A stretch of DNA of 64,000 nucleotides, taken from assembly GCA_035765775.1 (NCBI GenBank), contig DASTWV010000035.1, positions 1 to 64,000 of the forward strand. The letters run 5' to 3'. This document shows positions 1-8,051 of this stretch, one piece after another. The notes below the pieces were generated by a model that worked only from the letters and a program-made list of their open reading frames with translations, had not been told where the DNA came from and made no database searches. The DNA is from Actinomycetota bacterium (lineage in GTDB: Bacteria > Actinomycetota > CADDZG01 > JAHWKV01 > JAOPZY01). The first letter of the stretch is position 1. Every line of letters begins with the position of its first letter. Made by a program: the position numbers and the translations under genes.

Positions 1-60
1 CCCCGGGAGGGGACCTCAAGGTGGATTTCGGACGGACCTCAGACGGTTGGGCAGATCTGC

Positions 61-140
61 TGGCCACCGCTGGGCAGTTTTCGTGGCCGCCAGCGGGCAG
101 GTTCGTGGCCGTCTACGGGCAGTTTTTCATGGCCGCTAAC
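61..140. repeat. Tandem ~23-bp repeats, probable IS end
   Basis: Three full and one partial copy of a unit beginning TGGCC and containing CGGGCAG or TGGGCAG start at 61, 84, 106 and 130. Serial repeats of this TGGCC...GGCAG type are known from the ends of IS21-family elements, where they bind the transposase. No istA or istB gene is present, so this is either the edge of an element lying left of the window or a solo end. The stop codon of the neighbouring HTH gene lies inside the fourth unit, which suggests that its 3' end was changed by the insertion. Confidence 0.6.
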
Positions 141-621
141 ACAGCTGTGCGTGAGGAATCGTCGGTTGGTTAGGCCAGTGAAGCTGCTCGCCACCCTCGA
201 GTCGTACCGTCGCTCGGAATCCGCCATTCACCCTGGTGATAGTGGCCGACCAGCCGGGGCCACTGCTTGCGACGGATTGGCCTGAGGAGTCTTCTCGCCA
301 GCGCAGTTTCGGCATGGTTCGCCCCAAGACAGGCTGGGGCCGCACGTGTCCAGACGAGTCGCGGGGCCGATCACTCTTCGGGGGCGACCGCGGCGAATCA
401 ACTAACAGAGCCTCGAAGTCCTGGCCCTCTGTCTCTGTCAAGGCTTCGTACAGTATCCGGAGATCGGAGCTGCGCACCTTGATCCAGCCACCAAGGGTCC
501 TCAAGTACGGAAGTTTGCCGGCGGCGGCGTACCGGCGGATGGTCTTTGGGGTCACATGCAGGATACGGCTGGCCGTGGTGGCTGATACCCAGCCATCATC
601 CGCGTCGACTTGATCGGTCAC
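136..621 (-). CDS. Helix-turn-helix DNA-binding protein, excisionase/BldC-like
   Basis: The 161-residue product has an N-terminal MerR/excisionase-like winged helix. The stretch WVSATTASRILHVTPKTIR is followed by a wing with a GKLPYLRTLGG core. Such domains bind DNA as regulators or as excisionases of mobile elements. The remaining ~100 residues are low complexity, rich in Ser, Arg and Pro, and resemble no domain I know. The frame runs into the tandem IS-end repeats, so the C-terminus may be an artificial tail. I chose GTG at 621, which directly follows the purine-rich GAGAGG; a TTG at 645 is the alternative. The gene probably belonged to the same mobile region as the recombinase remnant downstream. 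Confidence 0.6.
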   Translation of the reverse strand: MTDQVDADDGWVSATTASRILHVTPKTIRRYAAAGKLPYLRTLGGWIKVRSSDLRILYEALTETEGQDFEALLVDSPRSPPKSDRPRDSSGHVRPQPVLGRTMPKLRWREDSSGQSVASSGPGWSATITRVNGGFRATVRLEGGEQLHWPNQPTIPHAQLC

Positions 622-746
622 CCTCTCAGTTTGGCTCCTTGTCAAGGGCTCCAGAACAGCCCTTCGATACTTCGTGGCGCCTGGGTTTGTGAAGGGGACT
701 CAGGTACGTACGAGGGAAGCCTTAGTGGCGGAGGCAGCAGGCTCAC

Positions 747-989
747 CTAACCCTTCATCGGCGATTTCAGCCCCTGCACTAGCTCCGCCGGGTCAACATC
801 AAGACCCACCGCCAGCTTCAACAGGTTGTGCAGACTGACGTTCCGGCGTCCCCGCTCGACCTGGCCAAGGAAGGTCCAGTGAACGCCAACGCGGTCCGCT
901 AACGCCTCCTGACTGAGTCCGAGCGCTTGGCGTCGTTCCCGGACGCGCTGGCCGAGGACTCGGGTGGCCGGGGACAAGGGTTCGGGCAT
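747..989 (-). CDS. Small XRE-family transcriptional regulator
   Basis: The 80-residue protein is essentially one Cro/C1-type HTH. The helices contain RERRQALGLSQEALADRVG and FLGQVERGRRNVSLHNLLKLA, the standard five-helix XRE pattern with the conserved Q-E-x-L-A turn and the ExGRR start of helix 4. No effector or peptidase domain follows. Proteins of this size are usually repressors of phage, plasmid or toxin-antitoxin genes and often regulate themselves. A pair of direct repeats at 1017-1083 upstream of the ATG could be its operator. No toxin partner was recognised nearby. Confidence 0.85.
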   Translation of the reverse strand: MPEPLSPATRVLGQRVRERRQALGLSQEALADRVGVHWTFLGQVERGRRNVSLHNLLKLAVGLDVDPAELVQGLKSPMKG

Positions 990-1016
990 GGCCCAACCCC
1001 ATACGTCTCGTCTCTA

Positions 1017-1083
1017 TGCGTCCAGAGCGTCTGTATCCTATGGAACTAAGTCCCAATCCTTTGCGTCCTACTTCTGGTATCCT
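1017..1083 (-). promoter_or_regulatory. Direct repeat upstream of XRE gene, possible operator
   Basis: Two similar half-sites lie 45 bp apart, at 1017-1039 and 1062-1083. Each reads TGCGTCC, then 8-10 bases, then TATCCT on the plus strand. They stand 28-94 bp upstream of the XRE start codon, where a promoter and operator are expected. The spacing of about four helical turns would put both on the same DNA face. Binding by the XRE protein is inference. Confidence 0.4.
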
Positions 1084-1159
1084 CGCTCCCCCATAGGGGT
1101 GGAACGGCGTATTTAGGGCGAACCCGGTTCCTCCACAGCTCGGTTAGGTGCGGCCAGAG

Positions 1160-1778
1160 ATGAACCAGACGAGACGAGTCGATCGAAGGCACCTGAGAAG
1201 CTTCGGCCGAAGCCAGGTACAGGGGCCATATCGTCGCGAGGGGTTTGGGCCGCCAATCGCTGTCGCCGCCGTTTTGGCCACACTGTTGTCACTAAGCACC
1301 CCTGCGCTGGCGTTGCCTCGGCAGTCCGCCTCCAGCTTCGAGTGGGACTGGACTCATACGGGCAACTCGTCCGGCGATGTCGGTGTTTTGCCTAGCGGCC
1401 GCCATTGGTTGTGGGGGTAACTGCGGCAACTTTGCTCTTACGGAGCAAGGAGTGGAGGTTTCCCACGTTTTTATTGCCTCGAATTTTATTTCGGCGCAAT
1501 GGTCGGGTGAATCTGGCTGGACGATTCAAGAGGTAGATGCCACGTTTGGGACGGCTAAGCCGGTTCCGATTTTGTGCTCGACTGGTGCACAGGGAACTGT
1601 GGGGGGGCAGGCGATGACACAAATTCACATGGTGATTGCTAATCACCCTTGTGGATCCCCAGCACCCAGCCCAAGCCCTTCGCCGCGCCCAACTCGGCGT
1701 CCGCTACCGCCTAGCCCTTCTCCATCGCCGAGTCCGGTGCTGTCACCTAGCCCCATCATTCCATCGCCGTCACCCACC
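1160..1778 (+). pseudogene. Frameshifted secreted protein with Pro-Ser stalk, truncated
   Basis: The first frame (ATG at 1160, possibly GTG at 1148) has a basic N-terminus, a hydrophobic stretch AVAAVLATLLSLSTPALA and an ALA-like signal peptidase site, then SFEWDWTHTGNSSGD, and stops at 1420. The reading continues in another frame from about 1377 with GCGGNCGNFALTEQGVEVS and a plausible extracellular domain containing single Cys residues, ending in a Pro-Ser stalk of PSPSP repeats at about 1655-1775. There the sequence changes abruptly into serine recombinase. I see a secreted protein gene broken by one frameshift and cut at its 3' end. I do not recognise the domain. The lower GC in the middle part suggests transfer. 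Confidence 0.5.
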
Positions 1779-2720
1779 GCGCCCTGCCGCACGGCAAGCG
1801 TGGCGGCAACCCGATCGGGAAAAGCCGAGTTGGCCACGTGCTCTCCAACCGGTACTACCTCGGCTATATCAGCTTCAATGGCGTGGAGTACCCGGGTCGC
1901 CACCAGGCGCTGGTGGACCAGAACCTGTTCGACACCGTCCAAGACTTGTTGCACCTCCGCTACCAGGCGGGAGAAACACAACGTGTTCACAACCAGCATC
2001 TCAAGGGCACCATTTGGTGCGCCCACCGCGGTCAACGGCTTTGCTTCACGAGAGCCCAGCGCGATGGCAGGGCGCATGACTACTTCTTCTGTCTCGGCCG
2101 ACACCAACGCCGACCGACTGTCGTCTCCCTTACCTCCCAGCGGCCGACGTCGAGCGGGCTGTCGAGCGGTTCTATGCCACCGTCCGTTTGAGCCCGGAAG
2201 TCCAGGCGACTATCCGGGAGGGTCTGCGGATCGAACTCAGCCGCCAGCAAGCGCAGGCGGAGCCCGAGCTTGGCCGGGCCCGCCGCCAGGTCGAGGAGCT
2301 GATGGCGCAGCGCAAGCGGTTAGGTCGCGGGGTGGTCGACGGCAGTATCCCAGGCGATCTGGCTCGTGAGGAGCACCAACGCATCGACCGGGAGTTAGAT
2401 GAGGCGGAACGGGTGCTACAGGCTGCCCGGACGATCTTCGCCCACATCGAGGACAACCTCAACGCCGCCCTGGCCCTGGTGCGTGACTGCGACGCTGTCT
2501 ACCTTCGCGGCGGGCCCCAAGCCCGGCGCCGCTCGAATCAGTACTTCTTCAACAAGCTCCTGCTCACCAGCGATGGCGTTGCTGACGCCGTGATGGCCGA
2601 GCCCTACGCCACCTTGGCAGCGAAAGAGTTCATCGCCAGAATGCGAGATAATACCCAAAAGCCCGGCAGCGAAGGAGGCGACCGGGGTGACGAGGTCTTG
2701 TCTACGGTCGGTTCGAAAGA
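1779..2720 (+). pseudogene. Serine recombinase (large resolvase-type) C-terminal remnant
   Basis: Translated fragments match the C-terminal half of large serine recombinases. First comes the Recombinase domain, with LSNRYYLGYISFNGVEYPGR and LVDQNLFDTVQ, then a degraded zinc-ribbon part (KGTIWCAHRGQRLCF, DYFFCLGR). In a second frame from about 2120 there is ERAVERFYATVRLSPE and a coiled coil running to about 2640. The catalytic N-terminal resolvase domain with its Ser nucleophile is missing, at least one frameshift separates the two parts, and two zinc-ribbon Cys residues are lost. The open frame nominally continues to 2772, but its last residues (VPPVGFEPT) are only the antisense of the tRNA. 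It is the dead integrase of an element that probably used the neighbouring tRNA 3' end as attachment site. Confidence 0.8.
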
Positions 2721-2728
2721 GCAACATC

Positions 2729-2805
2729 TGGTGCCCCCGGTGGGATTCGAACCCACACTGAGGGAATTTTAAGTTCCCCCCCTCTGACCGTTGGGGTACG
2801 GGGGC
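2729..2805 (-). tRNA. tRNA with anticodon UAA (Leu by code), short variable arm, CCA encoded
   Basis: On the minus strand a full cloverleaf can be drawn: acceptor GCCCCCG/CGGGGGC with discriminator A and genomic CCA; D arm CCCC/GGGG around AACGGTCAGA; anticodon stem GGGAA/TTCCC with loop CTTAAAA; variable region TCAGT; T arm GTGGG/CCCAC around TTCGAAT. Positions T8, A9, the D-loop GG and the TTC of the T loop are all in place. The loop gives UAA, which reads the leucine codon UUA. Bacterial leucine tRNAs normally have a long variable arm, and this one has five bases. Either it is charged with Leu by an unusual route, it is charged with another amino acid, or it is an element-borne or decaying copy. 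Confidence 0.8.
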
Positions 2806-2838
2806 CGAGCCCCCAGAATGCCAGACCCGTGCGCTAAC

Positions 2839-4047
2839 TCAGCGCCGGTCCGCCTGCAGCGCCTCCCACATCGGCCCGGCCTGGGCGTTGCGCTGCACCG
2901 TCTGGAAGCTGTAGATGCTCGCCCCCAGCAGCCCGATGCTCTTCGCCGCCTGGGCGTAGGCCTGCACCTCGGCCAGGGTGTCGCAGTCGCCGATCCCCCC
3001 CACGATCACCATGGCCTTGGTGGCGCCCATCAACGCCGTGGTGGTCTGGTAGATGTCCTTGGTGTAGCCGCCGGCGTCGTACTGGATGCCGCACTTGCTG
3101 GAAGGCTTTGTCACCGTCCAGTACCCCATGGGGAGCACGACGTCGTAGTCCCGGCCGATCTCCGGCCACGGGAAGCCCGCCCAGGTGGCCGGAGCCCGCC
3201 GGTCGTTGACCGCATCGGGGACGATGGCTCCCAGCGCCTGGTCGGGCCCCACCGCCGCCCGCAGCTGGCGGGAGAGGCTGACGATCCCCGAGTCGAAGGC
3301 GCCGAGGTTGTTGTCCACGCCGCTGAAGTCCTCGATGTCGAGGGACAGGCCGTCAAAGTGGCCCCCCTTGGGGCTCGTGAAGTGGAGGTCGGTCAGGGCG
3401 TTGGCCAGGTCGGCCGACACCGGGGCGAAGCCGGGGAGGTACCAGCCGACCACCTGGATGCCATGGGCGTGGGCGTCGTCGATGAAGGCCCCGACGTCCT
3501 TGGTGTCATAGACCGCCGGGGAAAGGTTCCAGCGGCTGGTCTGCAGGTACAGGGTCTGGACGCCGCGGCTCACCATGGCATCGACCGCCTGCGCAGGGTT
3601 GAGCGAGGCGTTGCCCAGGGCGTAGTCGTAGAGGCTGACCCAGGCGCCGAGGCCCCGGTAGGCCACCAGGCGGTCCGGCGGGGCCGGTGCCGGCGGGGCG
3701 GCCGGGGCGGGGGCGGCCGGGGCGGGGGCGGCGCTCGGAGCGGCGGCCTGGGGGGCGCCCGAGGCGGCCGGCGGCGAGGCGGTCTCGGTGATCGCAGGGG
3801 GGGCAAGGATCGATCCGCCCGCCCCCGCTGCCACGTCCCGCACCGCGCTGACGCCTGAGTGCGCCCGGGCGAAGACCAGGAATGCGCCCATGAGCACCAC
3901 GATGGTGCCGCCCGCGATCACCGCCCGGGTGATGGCTTGCAGACCCAGCCAGCTGCGCTCGGCCGCGATCCCCGCGCGGGACCGGTCCTTCCGTGCGTGT
4001 TGCTGGTCCAACGGTTGTTGATTCGGTGAAATTGCTCTGCCCCCCAC
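2839..4047 (-). CDS. Membrane-anchored glycosidase-like TIM-barrel protein
   Basis: After a short basic cytoplasmic tail there is one transmembrane helix (AVIAGGTIVVLMGAFLVF), then an Ala-Pro-rich stalk of ~60 residues, then a ~270-residue extracellular domain. The domain reads like a (beta/alpha)8 barrel of the glycoside hydrolase or DUF4015 kind: GVQTLYLQTSRW, GIQVVGWYLPGF, and a strand with DGLSLDIEDFSG that resembles the DGxxxDxE catalytic strand of GH18-like enzymes, followed by YDVVLPMGYW and GLLGASIYSFQ. The substrate is unknown; cell-wall or exopolysaccharide is likely because of the surface anchor. The start is uncertain. GTG 4047 is used; TTG 4011 and an ATG at 4164, which would overlap the response regulator stop, are alternatives. 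The 3' end lies 33 bp from the tRNA. Confidence 0.65.
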   Translation of the reverse strand: MGGRAISPNQQPLDQQHARKDRSRAGIAAERSWLGLQAITRAVIAGGTIVVLMGAFLVFARAHSGVSAVRDVAAGAGGSILAPPAITETASPPAASGAPQAAAPSAAPAPAAPAPAAPPAPAPPDRLVAYRGLGAWVSLYDYALGNASLNPAQAVDAMVSRGVQTLYLQTSRWNLSPAVYDTKDVGAFIDDAHAHGIQVVGWYLPGFAPVSADLANALTDLHFTSPKGGHFDGLSLDIEDFSGVDNNLGAFDSGIVSLSRQLRAAVGPDQALGAIVPDAVNDRRAPATWAGFPWPEIGRDYDVVLPMGYWTVTKPSSKCGIQYDAGGYTKDIYQTTTALMGATKAMVIVGGIGDCDTLAEVQAYAQAAKSIGLLGASIYSFQTVQRNAQAGPMWEALQADRR

Positions 4048-4160
4048 GCACCCCTGAACCCGGCGTGCCTCGACCGGGCTGAGAGGACGCCGGATTGTAC
4101 AGCCGCCACGTGGTATTGAGGGGCCGAACGGAGAACAAATCGAGGCAGGTGACGGTTTTC

Positions 4161-4562
4161 TCATCGAGCGCCCGCCGCAGCCCGGATGCGAGCGGCAAGT
4201 GCGGCGAAGTCGAAGGGCTTGCCGAGGCACTCGCACCGGTCCTGCTGCGCCCGGACCTCGACGTCGTGGTCCAGGAAGCCGGTGATCACCACGATGGGGA
4301 GGCGGCGGGTGGCGGGCGCTTCCCGGAGGCGCTCGACGAGCCACCAGCCGTCCCGGCCCGGGAGGCGGAGATCGACGATGGCCAGGTCGGGGGCCTCCTG
4401 CGCAACGATGCGCCAGCCCTCCTCGGCGGTGGCCACCTCGGTGCAGTGCAGGCCCTGCTCCTCGAGCAGGTAGCACAGCATGAGGGCGACCTGCTCGTCG
4501 TCCTCGACCACAAGGGCACGGGCTCCGGCCGGGAGGCCGATCTCGCCGGCGTCGGCAGGCAT
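4161..4562 (-). CDS. Single-domain response regulator (CheY-like)
   Basis: The 133-residue protein consists only of a receiver domain. The acidic pocket is E20-D21-D22, the phospho-acceptor is D64 in AIVDLRLPG, the switch residue is T94 in VVITG, and the conserved Lys is K115 in LGKPF. No output domain follows, so it would act by protein-protein contact or as part of a phosphorelay. No histidine kinase lies in the window. The membrane protein gene at 2839-4047 follows on the same strand and could be co-transcribed. A short inverted repeat GGACT-GCTT-AGTCC at 4578-4591, between this gene and the divergent oxidoreductase gene, may be a control site. Confidence 0.88.
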   Translation of the reverse strand: MPADAGEIGLPAGARALVVEDDEQVALMLCYLLEEQGLHCTEVATAEEGWRIVAQEAPDLAIVDLRLPGRDGWWLVERLREAPATRRLPIVVITGFLDHDVEVRAQQDRCECLGKPFDFAALAARIRAAAGAR

Positions 4563-4627
4563 GGGCCGAACTAGTGTGGACTGCTTAGTCCGCGACGTCC
4601 AGCGGTCCGGCTGGGTAGCCTGAGGCG

Positions 4628-5512
4628 GTGAGCACCAGCCATCGGGTGACGTTCTGCGGCCTGGGCCAGATGGGCTCGGCGATGGCCGGGCGGATGCTGG
4701 AGGCGGGCCACACCCTGACGGTGTGGAACCGGACGCAAGCGCGGACCGATCCGCTCGTGGCCCGGGGGGCGAAGCGTGCCCGGACGCCCGCCGATGCCGC
4801 CCACGGCACCGAAGTCGCCATCACGATGCTCGCCGATCCCGACGCCCTGGAGGCCGTCGTCCTGGGGGACGGCGGGTTGGCCGGCGGGATGGCGCCGGGA
4901 ACGACCTTGATCGAGATGTCAACCGTGGGGCGGGACGCCGTCGAGCGGGTAGCGGCGGTCCTGGATCAGCGGGGCATCCACGTCATCGACGCCCCGGTGC
5001 TGGGGAGCCTGCCGCAGGCCCGGGAAGGCACGCTGAAGGTGTTCGCCGGCGGTCCGGCGGACCAGGTGGAGCGGTGGCGGCCCCTCCTGGAGTGCGTGGG
5101 CACGGTCACCCATTTCGGCCCGCTGGGGTCGGGGGCGGCGATGAAGCTCGTGGCCAACTCCACGCTGGTCTCGCTCATGTCGGCCCTGGGCGAGGCCCTC
5201 GCCCTGGCGGGGAGCCTCGGCCTGGACCGCCACCAGGTTTTCGACGTGCTGGTGGACTCGCCGATCCGGGTGACCGCCGCCAGCAAGCGGGCGCTGGTGG
5301 AGCGCGGGAGCTACCCGCCCAACTTCAAGCTCGCCCTGGCGGTAAAGGACGCCGCCCTGGTCAGCGCCGCGGCAACGGCTGCGGGCCTGGACCTCCGCCT
5401 GGTCGAGGCCGCCCGGTCCTGGTTCGAGGACGCCCTGGCGGCGGGCCTCGGCGAGATGGACTATTCGGCGGTCGTCGCCCGCATCACCGGTAGCCCCGCC
5501 TCCCTCCCGTAG
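4628..5512 (+). CDS. NAD(P)-dependent beta-hydroxyacid dehydrogenase (3-hydroxyisobutyrate dehydrogenase family)
   Basis: The 294-residue protein has the two-domain layout and normal length of this family. An N-terminal Rossmann fold carries GLGQMG at 11-16 after the first strand and IEMSTV at the start of the substrate-binding region. Further conserved parts are DAPVLGSLPQAREGTL and GSGAAMKLVANS, whose Lys is the catalytic residue of the family. The all-alpha C-terminal domain has FKLALAVKDAALV. Members reduce or oxidise small beta-hydroxyacids or succinic semialdehyde; the exact substrate cannot be read from the sequence. It starts with GTG and is preceded by a divergent response regulator gene. 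A hairpin at 5529-5552 follows it. Confidence 0.88.
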   Translation: MSTSHRVTFCGLGQMGSAMAGRMLEAGHTLTVWNRTQARTDPLVARGAKRARTPADAAHGTEVAITMLADPDALEAVVLGDGGLAGGMAPGTTLIEMSTVGRDAVERVAAVLDQRGIHVIDAPVLGSLPQAREGTLKVFAGGPADQVERWRPLLECVGTVTHFGPLGSGAAMKLVANSTLVSLMSALGEALALAGSLGLDRHQVFDVLVDSPIRVTAASKRALVERGSYPPNFKLALAVKDAALVSAAATAAGLDLRLVEAARSWFEDALAAGLGEMDYSAVVARITGSPASLP

Positions 5513-5528
5513 AGAACGCCGCTGGGGC

Positions 5529-5552
5529 CCGCCAACCCACTAGTGTTGGCGG
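5529..5552. terminator. Hairpin after the oxidoreductase gene
   Basis: CCGCCAAC and GTTGGCGG form a perfect 8-bp stem around an 8-base loop, 17 bp after the stop codon at 5512. No T-run follows, so it is a weak candidate terminator of the high-GC type, or an mRNA stabilising structure ahead of the acylase gene. Confidence 0.45.
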
Positions 5553-5579
5553 CCGGAGACCATTCATGAGGAGGCGTTG

Positions 5580-7922
5580 ATGGCGGACGAGGTGGTCGAG
5601 ATGCTCCGGGAGGCGGCCCGGGAGGCCCTGCCCCCGCTCGAGGGCGAACTCAGCATCGGCGGGCTGGAGGGAGCAGTCGAGGTCCACCGGGACCGCTGGG
5701 GCGTGCCCCACATCTACGCCTCGTCGATGCGGGACCTGTGCGTCGCCCAGGGCTTCGTGGCCGGTTCCGACCGCTACTTCCAGATCGAGCTGCTCATGCG
5801 CTACTCGACCGGCCAGCTCTCGGCGATGATCGGGGCCCTCACCCTGCCCCTCGACCGCTTCATCCGCACCCTCGGCTGGCCGGGCATCGCCGCCCGCCAC
5901 GTGGCGGCCTGGGATGACGCCTCCCTGGAGTACGTCGGTGCCTTCTGGGAGGGAGTGGCCGCCTGGGGCTCGCAGATGCCGGCCCCGCCGGTGGAGTACG
6001 CCATCCTGGAGGCCGACCCGTGGATCCCGACCCCCGAGCAGGGCATGGTGGCCACTGCCGGGTTCGCCCTGCTGCTGGGCTACACCCTCACCCGGAACTG
6101 GGATGCGGAGCTCCTCCGGGCGGAGATCGCGGAGAAGGTGGGCCTCGACGCCATGCTCGACCTGTTCCCTGACTGCGTGAACATCCCCGCCCTCATCCAG
6201 GCGGGCAAGAGCACCCACCCGGCCCGGGCGGAACTCCTCGCCCAGGCCTTCTTGCCGACCTCCGGGCAGGGGTCCAACAACTGGGTGGTGACCGGGGAGC
6301 GCAGCGCCACCGGGAAACCGTTGCTGGCCAACGATCCCCACCTGGCGATCCTGTGCCCGGTCATGTGGTACCAGTGCCACCTCTCGGCGCCCGGCTTCCA
6401 CGCCGCCGGGGCGTCGCTCCCCTTCACGCCCGGGATCGTCATCGGCCACAACGATCGCATCGCCTGGGGGGTGACCGACACCGAGTCCGACGTCTCGGAC
6501 CTGTACCTGGAGCACCTGTCGCCCGACGGCAGGTCGGTCGAATACGAAGGCAGCTGGGAGCCGGTGACGGTCCGGGACGAGATCATCGAGATCCGGGACG
6601 GCGAGCCCGACGTGTTGCGGGTGAAGGAGACCCGCCACGGGCCGCTCCTGGACTCGTACCTGATCGGCATCGCCGACCCGGCCTCCATCGAGGGGGGCAT
6701 CACGAAGAGCTACGCCCTGCGCTGGGTGGCCCAGCAGGCCACCGTGCGGCCGTCATGCATCATCGGGGTCAACCAGGCCGGGGACTGGTCCTCCTTCCGG
6801 GCGGCGCTGCAGGGCTGGGAGTGCCCGGCCCTCAACTGGGTGTACGGCGATGTCGACGGCAACATCGGCTACCAGCTCTGGGGGCGGCACCCGGTGCGGC
6901 GCTCCGGGGACGGCACGGTGCCGGTGCCGGGGTGGACCGACCAGTTCGAGTGGGTCGGCGACGTGCCCAATGACGAGTTGCCGTGGGCGTACAACCCGGT
7001 CGAGGGCTTCCTGTGCAACGCCAACAACAAGGCGCACCACGACTCGTACCCGCACCTGCTCACCAAGGACTTCCTGCCGCCATTCCGGGTGATGCGCATC
7101 GGCGAGCTGCTGTGCGCCACGCCCAAGCACACCGCAGCCTCGTTCGCTGCCATCCAGATGGACACCCTCTCGCCCGCGGTGCGCGAGGTGATGCCGCACC
7201 TCATGACCGTGGAGCCGAGTTCGGCCCGCCAGCAGGGGGCACTGGCGATGCTCCGGGTGTGGAACCACGACCTGGCCGTCGACTCGGCGTCCGCCGCCAT
7301 CTACGAGGCCTGGCTGTACCACGTCGCCCGGCGGGTGCTGCTGCCCCGGCTGGGCAAGGACCTGTACACGCACTTCCACGCCCGGCGGCAGTGGTCGAAC
7401 GCCTTCGAGTTCCTGGCCCTGCCGAACATGCTGGCGAGCCCGACCGCCCGTTGGTTCGGGTCCGACGGGGTGGCAGGGCGGGATGCCGTGCTGTGCTCGG
7501 CGCTGGACGACGCCCTGGACGAGCTCACCGAGCGCCTGGGGCCGGACATGTCGCAGTGGCGCTGGGGGGCGGTGCACAAGGCGACCTTCGCCGGGCAGCT
7601 GGGCATGGTGCCGGGCCTGGAGGAGCTGCTGACCGCGGGCGTCGTGGAGATGGGGGGCAACGAGCAGACGGTGTGCCAGTCGCTGCACGAGCCCGACCTG
7701 AGCTACAAGGTGTCCATCGTGCCGTCGTGGCGCCAGATCCTGGACCTGTCGAACTGGGATGCGTCGCTGGGGGCCCTGCCCGGGGGGCAGTCCGAGAACC
7801 CCGAGAGCCCGCACTACAACGATCTCCTGCCCATGTGGGGCCGGGGGGAGTACCACGTGCTCCCGTTCTCGCGGGGCGCGGTGGAGGCGGCGACCGTGGC
7901 GACGTTGCGCCTGACGCCGTAG
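5580..7922 (+). CDS. Penicillin acylase family protein (Ntn-hydrolase)
   Basis: The 780-residue product matches the penicillin amidase/AHL acylase family in length and order. An alpha-subunit region begins with VEVHRDRWGVPHIYA. A spacer leads to the cleavage site before Ser232 in GQGSNNWVV, where the Ser becomes the N-terminal nucleophile of the beta subunit after self-processing. Beta-subunit signatures follow: KPLLANDPHL, GHNDRIAWGVTDTESDVSD, NWVYGDVDGNIGY and NANNKA. The enzymes hydrolyse amide bonds of acylated compounds such as beta-lactams, acyl-homoserine lactones or lipopeptides. No Sec signal is obvious at the N-terminus, so export is uncertain. AGGAGG lies five bases before ATG 5580, which makes that start better than TTG 5577. 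It appears to be monocistronic. Confidence 0.9.
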   Translation: MADEVVEMLREAAREALPPLEGELSIGGLEGAVEVHRDRWGVPHIYASSMRDLCVAQGFVAGSDRYFQIELLMRYSTGQLSAMIGALTLPLDRFIRTLGWPGIAARHVAAWDDASLEYVGAFWEGVAAWGSQMPAPPVEYAILEADPWIPTPEQGMVATAGFALLLGYTLTRNWDAELLRAEIAEKVGLDAMLDLFPDCVNIPALIQAGKSTHPARAELLAQAFLPTSGQGSNNWVVTGERSATGKPLLANDPHLAILCPVMWYQCHLSAPGFHAAGASLPFTPGIVIGHNDRIAWGVTDTESDVSDLYLEHLSPDGRSVEYEGSWEPVTVRDEIIEIRDGEPDVLRVKETRHGPLLDSYLIGIADPASIEGGITKSYALRWVAQQATVRPSCIIGVNQAGDWSSFRAALQGWECPALNWVYGDVDGNIGYQLWGRHPVRRSGDGTVPVPGWTDQFEWVGDVPNDELPWAYNPVEGFLCNANNKAHHDSYPHLLTKDFLPPFRVMRIGELLCATPKHTAASFAAIQMDTLSPAVREVMPHLMTVEPSSARQQGALAMLRVWNHDLAVDSASAAIYEAWLYHVARRVLLPRLGKDLYTHFHARRQWSNAFEFLALPNMLASPTARWFGSDGVAGRDAVLCSALDDALDELTERLGPDMSQWRWGAVHKATFAGQLGMVPGLEELLTAGVVEMGGNEQTVCQSLHEPDLSYKVSIVPSWRQILDLSNWDASLGALPGGQSENPESPHYNDLLPMWGRGEYHVLPFSRGAVEAATVATLRLTP

Positions 7923-8051
7923 CCGTAGTCCGGGCCCGGGGCGCAAGTAGTGGACATTTGAGGATATGAGGGTCGGGCCTCGACCCCCTGCTCAGGGAGC
8001 TTCGTAGGCTCCACGGTTGTACGCAGCTCGAGCTCGGGGGAGGAGGCCCAG

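Noticed and set aside
2729-2772. Peptide VPPVGFEPT at the end of the recombinase frame
   Set aside because: It is the antisense translation of a tRNA T arm, a known artefact, and not a protein segment.
2791-3858. Plus-strand frame of 355 codons over the glycosidase-like gene
   Set aside because: Composition is Gly/Arg/Val/His-rich without motifs. The opposite strand encodes a clear anchored barrel protein.
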